Shown piece by piece: positions 58,201-64,000 of a stretch of DNA of 64,000 bases; within the stretch, counting starts at the first letter, position 1; the number at the start of each line of letters is the position of its first letter. Source of the stretch: Leishmania mexicana MHOM/GT/2001/U1103 (Eukaryota; Euglenozoa; Kinetoplastea; Trypanosomatida; Trypanosomatidae); assembly GCF_000234665.1 (NCBI RefSeq), contig NC_018324.1:987501-1051500 (forward strand), given 5' to 3'. The position numbers were made by a program, and so were the translations under genes. The notes under the pieces were generated by a model, which worked only from the letters and a program-made list of their open reading frames with translations, was not told the origin of the DNA and did not search any database.

Positions 58201-60429
58201 GCCTGGGTGTGCCGCAGTAGATGGTGACGGCTCAGTCAAGCTCGGTCGCGCCTGGTGGCGAGCGGCACGGAGAGTCTGTAGAAGGAGCAGGAGCTGCGGC
58301 CGCACCATCAGCAGTGTTGGCGGAGTTGCCACCGCCATCGTGGCCGCCACTGCTTTCGCGCCTTGGCCGCTCGCCATTCCGGCGCCGTTGTTGGACGTTA
58401 ACACATGGAATAGCTCCGTAATCCACGTCAGGTGCTGTCGTAGCCCTGAGTGGGGCACATAGACGGAACCGATAACACGATCCCAGCATTGCGCCACCGT
58501 GTCCGCCTCCACACTCAGAGTCGGAAAACATCGGCGAAATGGAGACCGATCAGGGGCACTGGAAAAAGCACTGGGGCAACGAACTGTACCTCGAGGGGAA
58601 GGCCTGGTGATCAACGGTGCAGAGGAGAGAGCATGTGGTGCTGTAAGAGACGGTCCGTGAGAAGGTATCATTGTATCCGTGGTGGCAGTATCAGTTGTCG
58701 CCGGCGCTGCCGGTGAGCCATCGACGGTCCTTGATGGCACCCACACGGAGTACCGCCGCTCAACAAGGTAGCGAATCATATCTCGCTTACGTCCCGGTAT
58801 CACGTCGTACATACTGTTATGGCTTATCTGCCCTGGCCGCACACATGCAACGTCGTCTGTCCAGCCGCCGCTCTTTAGACGCAGCTCAGACGTTGCCTCC
58901 GCCATGATACCCCCGCCAACACTGCCATCCGTACACAAAACGTTTCCTGAAGTTCTGAGGGCGGATGCTGTGGTGGAGGCGATAGCACGGGTAGTGATGC
59001 AACCATCACCTCCTCGAGCGCGTTCATCCATTAAGGCTCGTGCTTTGCTGCAGTGACGCAACGTCGTCAGAAACGTCCGTAGCTCCGTAGCCCGCACCGC
59101 CTGTGCCACACGAATGACCGTCTCCATGCTGCTGAACGTCGACGCCGACGTGCTGACGGCAGCGGTGTGACGATGCTGCGGCCTACCTTCGTCGCAACAA
59201 CTCAGAAGAAGTCGCGCCACTCGCGCCCCGTCGTAGTGCTCCAACACCGGCGATGGCGCCATCTCCGTGCAGACGAGCTCGTCGGCCGGTATCAAGGGGG
59301 TCTCCGTCAAGTCTGTGCCCGCGTCCTCCTCGGCGCCGTGCAGGCACACAGTCTCCGCACCACCACCAGCAGAGTCAAGCGAGGTCTGTTTCGTGGCCCA
59401 CCAGATAACGCGCCGTTGTGTCAGCGTGTTTAGGGCAGGCTGCACGTGCAGCCAGTCTCCGTAGCGGACCTCGAGGTGGCGTGCGGTGAAGCTGTGCGCA
59501 CGGCGCAAGAGAAGCCTAAGGAGCAACTCCGATTCTTCGCTGCCACTCCAAGCCCAGTCGTCGACATGCATGTTTGCGCTTGATGCTTGCTCCGCGGCAA
59601 ACGGCGCTGTCGCACGCTCTCCGCCATGCTCCTCTTTAGTGTCGTCGACTGCCGTCAAGGAGAGGAGGGCCCGACACGCCCACAGATCCTCCGCGCTCAA
59701 CGCGCGTCCTGCATACCGCAGCACATACCAAAGACACACGTGAAACGCATCTGTGACAAGCCACGAGTGAGGCGTAGCAGAGGCAGCCGAGGGGGCGTTA
59801 AGCGCTCCTTGGCCCGTCATCAAAGCGATGGACACAGAAACGAGTGCTCTTTCCTCGGCGTCACCCTCTCCATCGTCGTCGGACGCGTAGCCCTCTTCGT
59901 TGTCGCTGCCACCCTCAACGCCTGCGCCTTCGGCAAGTGCATCATCACTCATATCCTCATCAGAGTGTTGACCACTATGCCCGATCGTACGTGCGGCACC
60001 GCCTGCGCGACGAGACAATGATGGTTTCGCGCCGCTCTTCCGCTGGCCAGCTATTCGTCGCTTCTGCACGAGTGGCGGGGCCGCCGTTGTCGAGGTGGAC
60101 GACCCTGCGGATGCCAATGCTACTGCCGGTCGCTCACGCTTTCGGGAACAGGGCACGATCGCAGGAGCAGTTGTAGATGTCGCTGCACTGTCAGCTAGAT
60201 GCGCCATAGCTTCCTGTGGACTTTCTCCCCTTGCGACGGTCGCGGAAGGGCGAACACGATTTTCGAACGGTGCAGCAGCTGCGGCGGAAGAAGACAAGGC
60301 CGTCTGGCAGTCGTCCACGACCTCCACTACCATGGCACCGTCATTGACAGTCCTTGAGCGGCTCGCCCCTATACCTCTTCGAGGGTTCAAGAATGGATCC
60401 GTCGGAGTCGCGTCGGCATCAGCACTCAT
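55219..60429 (-). CDS. FAN1: FAN1-type VRR-NUC structure-specific nuclease, unusually long
   Basis: A 1736-residue protein whose C-terminal third matches FAN1, the interstrand-crosslink repair nuclease. It has a TPR-like region RGKWLARLAQNMSNQKR (about 1043 on), DRLTLERLLAM near 1200, RRRALIEARLAQLERC near 1430, and a VRR-NUC domain with FPDLVFW (D1651) and LMEVKSPSD (E1689, K1691), the PD-D/ExK core. The first ~1000 residues are Ala/Ser/Thr-rich with scattered ordered blocks; no UBZ or SAP domain is obvious. Human FAN1 is about 1017 residues, so this is ~700 longer. The ATG at 60429 is the first in frame (the track opens with GTG). The base at 55542 is an unresolved N (residue about 1630), just upstream of the catalytic aspartate. 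Nuclear location is expected but no clear signal was verified. Confidence 0.8.
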   Translation of the reverse strand: MSADADATPTDPFLNPRRGIGASRSRTVNDGAMVVEVVDDCQTALSSSAAAAAPFENRVRPSATVARGESPQEAMAHLADSAATSTTAPAIVPCSRKRERPAVALASAGSSTSTTAAPPLVQKRRIAGQRKSGAKPSLSRRAGGAARTIGHSGQHSDEDMSDDALAEGAGVEGGSDNEEGYASDDDGEGDAEERALVSVSIALMTGQGALNAPSAASATPHSWLVTDAFHVCLWYVLRYAGRALSAEDLWACRALLSLTAVDDTKEEHGGERATAPFAAEQASSANMHVDDWAWSGSEESELLLRLLLRRAHSFTARHLEVRYGDWLHVQPALNTLTQRRVIWWATKQTSLDSAGGGAETVCLHGAEEDAGTDLTETPLIPADELVCTEMAPSPVLEHYDGARVARLLLSCCDEGRPQHRHTAAVSTSASTFSSMETVIRVAQAVRATELRTFLTTLRHCSKARALMDERARGGDGCITTRAIASTTASALRTSGNVLCTDGSVGGGIMAEATSELRLKSGGWTDDVACVRPGQISHNSMYDVIPGRKRDMIRYLVERRYSVWVPSRTVDGSPAAPATTDTATTDTMIPSHGPSLTAPHALSSAPLITRPSPRGTVRCPSAFSSAPDRSPFRRCFPTLSVEADTVAQCWDRVIGSVYVPHSGLRQHLTWITELFHVLTSNNGAGMASGQGAKAVAATMAVATPPTLLMVRPQLLLLLQTLRAARHQARPSLTEPSPSTAAHPGPKAFEESVAHALLPRWCSPPRLVNATKAPLPCVCGQPYRDISSNGRAGNKTESQPRPDASGEPKDCDSHLTDTIVHTSRSFWDFGAAEDGTATQAWPTPPHVCLFSSPGSLQEYRRALSTQRELYDVTDGAVTAAQRHRGKSSTFVSHMYDTVMAAVRAGVAAVKQHPHHARTAASASASLVSGKATHFGSMHPLVSPVVSEAAPLSKQFTSSVTTSLESLVYQQGCHAEHLLIFTPLYRWFACLELLFPLLQSARRYDDANACLHHLLYEPIFVLHHMPVSAARCPISPITYAFRYKPHKRGKWLARLAQNMSNQKRYAEAYAVLAEAQAGYRELASHTVDDARSVPAAVSNGVGDVTNDKWLPCDAMPNSIAAALCDVLAGKHSPASESGLPLKVQRRGRMLRVLWAAAASASFATGDNSTSPSAAERPSADSLALLHAAWEYARDRYCRRQDRLTLERLLAMTHRKVRQWTPPAAHLAFATRRLVDVAVRHVGGVRDKLDRMLWREPSGQGPGLSSASAGGAAEAAKSTTPSGVLNPQCRPALPVELLVLQHYLGRWNGVSRTTAAAANPAADRQHRKRKDTLTTDFAKKETERRDNAGSAAVTSVWCGAHCEGQWIACLARTLLWDCYWAFPSVSPSFASFPVNARDHESDQPPPQTCPTHEVLWLSAFQDGPLDLTTPIQFLWRRRALIEARLAQLERCTREELIAYVGARIKVEGNTDEAARPSNLKARGRDAGVEAPRKEAHVVQRGDDKSYGRDEERARRRRSRDEDGCDLHRHSYTSKMEEDFRGTNEGDLVLIASSLPATPLLSTESETSSLTLGQVGQERNAEAQRVESVKDSADASLSSRAPTLAVPEAWKVPVGSLPLLDILRAIPLEPLWRLXRCLYLSPVTEGVPLAFSGFPDLVFWRTGGSGGGDCSNAAVQPSVEGGSAVRRTSFCLMEVKSPSDLLSTTQIAVNDLLHRCGFEVCVVHVDEVYDDGQRVSTKRIR

Positions 60430-61679
60430 CGTGTCTGGCACTGAGCCCTGCTTCCTGAGGTATCCGCCGTCCCCCCTTCGGCCTGTCTCTTTGAAGGCTG
60501 CTACCACGTTGCTGTGCGCACTGGAAGGCTCGTCGCACCCTCTTGAGCACCGTGCCAGGAGAGACACACAGCCGCGCTGAATACGCCCTTAACACACTGC
60601 AGCCTCGCCGCACGTCTCGCTCGGCGGTGCGTTCGATTGAAAGAAAGGCGTTTAACGGCAGCTCCGCGTTTCGTTTTCTATCTCTGTGAACACAGAGCTT
60701 GTGTGTGTGTCTATAAGTTATGCAAAGACGGTTGGGTGTACGTGTGTATGCGTGTGTGCAACGCGTTGGTGTGAAAGACGCAGTTACGTGGTGAAAGTAC
60801 AAAGGAATGAAAAGGCGAGTGTGTGTGAGAGAGAGGGGGAATGGCTGCGGGGTGTTGAGTTCCCTGTCCCTCCCTTTTCGTGACTTCTCTCTGGTCACGC
60901 GTGTGTGTGTGTGTGTGTGTGTGTGTGAGGCACGCCTCCCCCATCCCCAGAGAGGCGGATTTCGAGGGAGGAAGGATAAGGTAACAGTGATGCGAAGAGT
61001 CCTTTGAAAGTGTAGGCGCTCGCATTGAGGCAAGGAAAGGTGCGCGTCTCCGTTTTGGATTCCGTCGCCGTTGCTTAGCAGTTGTGCATGTGTGCTCGTG
61101 TTGGTGAATAAGTGCACCGCTGCGGTTGATGGTGTTCCTTTTTGGGGGAGGGGGGTTGACGCCGAAGTGCTCGACGCGCCGTGCACGTGCGCCGTGAAAG
61201 GAGCGGGAGAGGCACAGATGGGCAAGAAAGGGCAGAAGATCAAGAAAGGAAAGGGAAAGGTTAAAAGAGTGAGAAAGACGAGTTTACCTTGGCGCGCAGG
61301 TACACATGTCAGTGCACGCCTACAGGTGGTGAGGCATCACAAGAGCGAGCGTGAGACCGAGCGTCAGATCGGGCAGAAGTCACCGTCTCCTCAAACGGCA
61401 GCGTCTGTTTCTTTTAGTCATATATGTTCTGTCGAAAGAGAATAAGAGCTTGATGTCGGGTAAGGATGGTGGGCGCACACTGCGGAATGTTCCTCGTCAG
61501 CTCGCAGAGGCGCGCACAAGCACAGGCATTAACGCGCGCACAGACAAAAAAAAAAGAAGTGAGAAGCAACAGCATAAATTGCATTCAAGCATCGGCGCCA
61601 CTGCCATATTCGCGAGTCCATACTGCATTGACATCACCGTCTCCCTCTCCACGCACATACACACACAGCTTCTTCACAC
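60430..61679. other. Intergenic region
   Basis: Spacer with a GT run at 60901-60927 and G-rich stretches near 61142-61155. A small + strand frame at 61071-61445 encodes a Lys/Gly-rich peptide on the antisense strand of the transcript and is not supported. No gene recognised. Confidence 0.6.
60901..60927. repeat. (GT)13 microsatellite
   Basis: Longest uninterrupted GT run seen in the window. Confidence 0.9.
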
Positions 61680-63971
61680 CTAGGCTCCAATTTCTAGCCC
61701 TGCCTCCACCATTATCGTCTTCCAGTGTTGCAGCGCTTCGTGTGCGCTTGGTCGCTGCAGAGGGTCGAGGTTCAGCAGGGCCGACATAAAGTCCACCACG
61801 CGCTTCCCCACAGCCTTTTCGAGATCGCGGCGCTCCCAGTCGTCAAGAGCCTTCTGCGAAACCGACGGCGTGCAACTAGAGCCGGTGTCGCCACCAACAC
61901 TGGATGTGGTCGGCACGGTGGCCTTTTGCCGAGAACGAGGCGTTCCCGGCAGAGGGCCAGCTGCCGCGTTTGTCGTTGAAGCCGCCGTTTCGGGGTTCTG
62001 CTCCTCGCTGTCGTCGACAGCGGCGAGAACCAGCAGCCGGCCCAGGCGGGCCTCCCCAAAAAGCATGCGACCCGTGAGCATCTCGTAGAGCAAGCAGCCG
62101 CAGCCCCAGATGTCCACTGAGAGCTCCGCCCGCCGCAGCAGCTCCGTCATCTGGGGCCCCGTCGACCCTATCAGCTCCCCAACATGGCTTCGGTGCGGAA
62201 GATATTCAGCTGATGTGCCACCAAAGTTCGCAGTGTGGGTACCACGTTCAGCCCTCTCGGAGAGAGTGAAGAGCGAGGAACTGGCTGGGGTCGCTGCCGC
62301 GGCTGGTGCGACGGCTGTCACTATGCGATGGAGCAGGGCGTAGCGCCGCTTCGCCGACATGAGCTCGGGCGGCTGAATCGCCTCTGTTCCCCTGCCGACC
62401 CCCCACCGACCAGCCAAGAAGCGGGCCTCGCCTCCCATGATGTCACGCTTCAGGTTTTGAATATCATCGTCGTCGCACGTGTCGCAGGAGCCGAAGTCGC
62501 ACAAGCACACAGAGGACGGCAGCATCGGCGGGTCCATCTCCCCCCGCTCAGCGCTGGCGTCGGTAGCGGTGATGAGGATGTTATCACATTTGATGTCACC
62601 GTGGCGGATGCGGCGGTCGTGCATGAAGACGACTCCCTTGAGCACCTGAAGGAGACAGCGTGCACACGTCGCGAAGAGCGAGGTGCTTGGCGCATCGACC
62701 GGCGTCGGTGTGCTGGAAGTCATCGCAGGCGCCGCTGTCGGCACTGGCTCGCTCTTGCGCGAGTCCCTTATCCCCGGTGGAAGCGTGAGCACGGCGCACC
62801 CCAGTGGATAGTGCTTCTGTCGCCACAACCGCAGCGATCCTTGGGAGTAGTGCGGCAGAACAAGGATGTACTCGTCCTTGGTGTTGTCGAAGGAGAGGAG
62901 CGGGATGATGTGCGGGTGACCGCGCAGACGATACATAGAGAGCACCTCCGCGTGGCAAAGAGGCAGGTTTCCACTCTCGCTTCCCTGAACATTGAGGGGG
63001 ATGTGCTTTATCGCCACCTCACCCTTGCAGACTGCCTGCGCGATCCGCTGCGCCGCTGTGCGCCATGGCACACGCAAGCCATCCAAGACACCGGGCGCGA
63101 TCTTCTCCGCGGTTGTCGCGACCGACCGGCCCATCTGGAGACTTTGAGGCGTGGTGCCACCACCACCAGAGCCAGAACCGCTGGCTGCTGTGCCTCCACG
63201 TGTCTTTGCTGGTCGCCAGCGAGACCCGCGCTGGCCCCACCCAGGAGGCAGTTGCGTGTCCCCAACCGTGCCGGGCCTCTGCACGAAGCCGGATGTGACG
63301 GAGCCGTAGCCGCCGGCGCCAATGCGCCGCTCATTTTGCTGAGTGATCAGAGGGGTGATGGCGCGCGGAAGGAGCAAGCGTAGGAGCACATAACGACCGG
63401 TGAGCATTGCGGCACTCAGTTTGCCGCTATGGCCGCCGCCGGTGCTGCCTGCCTGGGGCTTCTGAAGAGAGTGCTGGCGCATGCCGCTGCCGATGTTGCC
63501 GCCGCTTTCGCTGTCAGAGCGCGAGTGGCGAGGCGGTTGCGGAGAGCACTCTTCCTGACTCGACGCGTACGCGGACTCGAATTGCTCCATTCTTACCCGC
63601 TCCATCGAAGCGTACTCGTCAAGTACCCATTCCTCCAGCAGATCAATAACAAGGCTGTTGCAGCTGTCCTTGAGGTAGTTGTGCATTGCCTGAATAACAT
63701 GAAAGGAAGAAGGGCTGTGTTGAGGGGTGTACCGCCACCGATCCGTCTGCGCCACATCTGACCTCTGCGAGTAAGTCGAGCCTGAGGCTCCAGCGGCACC
63801 GCCGCTGCCACCGTGCCAGCGCCGCTGCGAGGACGAAGACATGCCCGGCAGCACACGCTTCTGCGTGAGCGAGGACACGGTGTAGGCGTACTGAATCATA
63901 CCGCTGTCCTGCTGGAGAATGATAGAGCATATGCACAAGATGAGTTCCATCGTCACCGCCGGTGCCACCAT
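61680..63971 (-). CDS. Divergent protein kinase with split N-lobe (5' end may be beyond the window)
   Basis: At least 763 residues of a Ser/Thr-type kinase. The glycine loop GAGGYGSV (218-225) is followed not by the usual few residues but by a ~90-residue Gly/Ser-rich insertion before VAIK (K322). The aC-region glutamate is probably in CHAEVLSMYRL (E342). The catalytic loop reads HGDIKCDN (457-464), lacking the Arg of HRD; DFG is at 492-494, and QPPE (533-536) stands for APE. Further insertions lie at about 402-430 and 467-485, and another of ~80 residues in the C-lobe. The catalytic Asp, Asn, Lys and DFG Asp are all present, so activity is plausible. The frame stays open upstream of the ATG at 63971 to the window edge, so the true start could be further right. 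Not assignable to a standard group. Confidence 0.78.
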   Translation of the reverse strand: MVAPAVTMELILCICSIILQQDSGMIQYAYTVSSLTQKRVLPGMSSSSQRRWHGGSGGAAGASGSTYSQRSDVAQTDRWRYTPQHSPSSFHVIQAMHNYLKDSCNSLVIDLLEEWVLDEYASMERVRMEQFESAYASSQEECSPQPPRHSRSDSESGGNIGSGMRQHSLQKPQAGSTGGGHSGKLSAAMLTGRYVLLRLLLPRAITPLITQQNERRIGAGGYGSVTSGFVQRPGTVGDTQLPPGWGQRGSRWRPAKTRGGTAASGSGSGGGGTTPQSLQMGRSVATTAEKIAPGVLDGLRVPWRTAAQRIAQAVCKGEVAIKHIPLNVQGSESGNLPLCHAEVLSMYRLRGHPHIIPLLSFDNTKDEYILVLPHYSQGSLRLWRQKHYPLGCAVLTLPPGIRDSRKSEPVPTAAPAMTSSTPTPVDAPSTSLFATCARCLLQVLKGVVFMHDRRIRHGDIKCDNILITATDASAERGEMDPPMLPSSVCLCDFGSCDTCDDDDIQNLKRDIMGGEARFLAGRWGVGRGTEAIQPPELMSAKRRYALLHRIVTAVAPAAAATPASSSLFTLSERAERGTHTANFGGTSAEYLPHRSHVGELIGSTGPQMTELLRRAELSVDIWGCGCLLYEMLTGRMLFGEARLGRLLVLAAVDDSEEQNPETAASTTNAAAGPLPGTPRSRQKATVPTTSSVGGDTGSSCTPSVSQKALDDWERRDLEKAVGKRVVDFMSALLNLDPLQRPSAHEALQHWKTIMVEAGLEIGA

Positions 63972-64000
63972 CAGTGTTAGGGTTGGGCGAGACGTGCGAG

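Noticed and set aside
63978..63987. TTAGGG-like telomere repeat at the right edge
   Set aside because: Only a single TTAGGG occurs, inside an open frame; no tandem array.
1..64000. CRISPR array, insertion sequences, prophage or bacterial operon features
   Set aside because: No spaced direct repeats, transposase or Shine-Dalgarno-type arrangements; all evidence points to a eukaryotic trypanosomatid chromosome.

Overview
The window looks like nuclear chromosomal DNA of a trypanosomatid, most likely a Leishmania species. Evidence: long intronless GC-rich reading frames lie in two unidirectional blocks, each preceded by polypyrimidine tracts with a nearby AG (trans-splice acceptors). Intergenic spacers of 0.5-3 kb are rich in TG/CA microsatellites. 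There are SIDER-type degenerate retroposons, and the RNA polymerase III genes are clustered at a strand-switch. From memory, the folylpolyglutamate synthase / membrane acid phosphatase neighbourhood is reminiscent of the chromosome 36 equivalent of L. major; this is recollection, not a search result.

Layout. From 1.4 to 31.2 kb ten genes run on the + strand: a histidine phosphatase with an HRE motif, an RRM protein, an F-box-like protein, a CAF-1 p60-like WD40 protein, a Nup93/Nic96-like nucleoporin, a candidate SNAPc (SNAP43-like) subunit, a DEAD-box-type helicase, a sterol C4-methyl-oxidase-like membrane protein, an unrecognised 373-residue protein, and a HEAT/ARM-like protein with an acidic tail. 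From 31.2 to 34.6 kb is a convergent strand-switch region holding tRNA-Gly(GCC), tRNA-Thr(AGT), a second identical but inverted tRNA-Gly(GCC), tRNA-Pro(AGG) and a U4 snRNA with oppositely oriented A/B boxes just upstream. From 34.6 kb to the right edge seven genes run on the - strand: a membrane-bound histidine acid phosphatase, a GPCPD1-like glycerophosphodiester phosphodiesterase, a second membrane-bound acid phosphatase, an RCC1-repeat protein, folylpolyglutamate synthase, a very long FAN1-type VRR-NUC nuclease, and a divergent protein kinase whose 5' end may lie beyond the window.

Two pairs of dispersed repeats are each inverted relative to each other: a ~445 bp SIDER-like pair (4.46-4.90 and 23.69-24.13 kb) and a ~510-560 bp SIDER2-like pair (25.0-25.5 and 37.0-37.6 kb). 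The second pair flanks the strand-switch region.

The protein genes do not form one pathway, as is usual for trypanosomatid polycistrons. Several of the + strand genes have nuclear roles (chromatin assembly, nuclear pore, snRNA transcription). The right-hand block mixes surface/lysosomal phosphatases, phospholipid turnover, folate metabolism and DNA repair. I found no clearly new multi-gene system. The items most worth checking are the SNAP43-like gene, the U4 promoter, the HRE phosphatase, the oversized FAN1, the non-RD kinase with a split N-lobe, and the inverted SIDER pairs.
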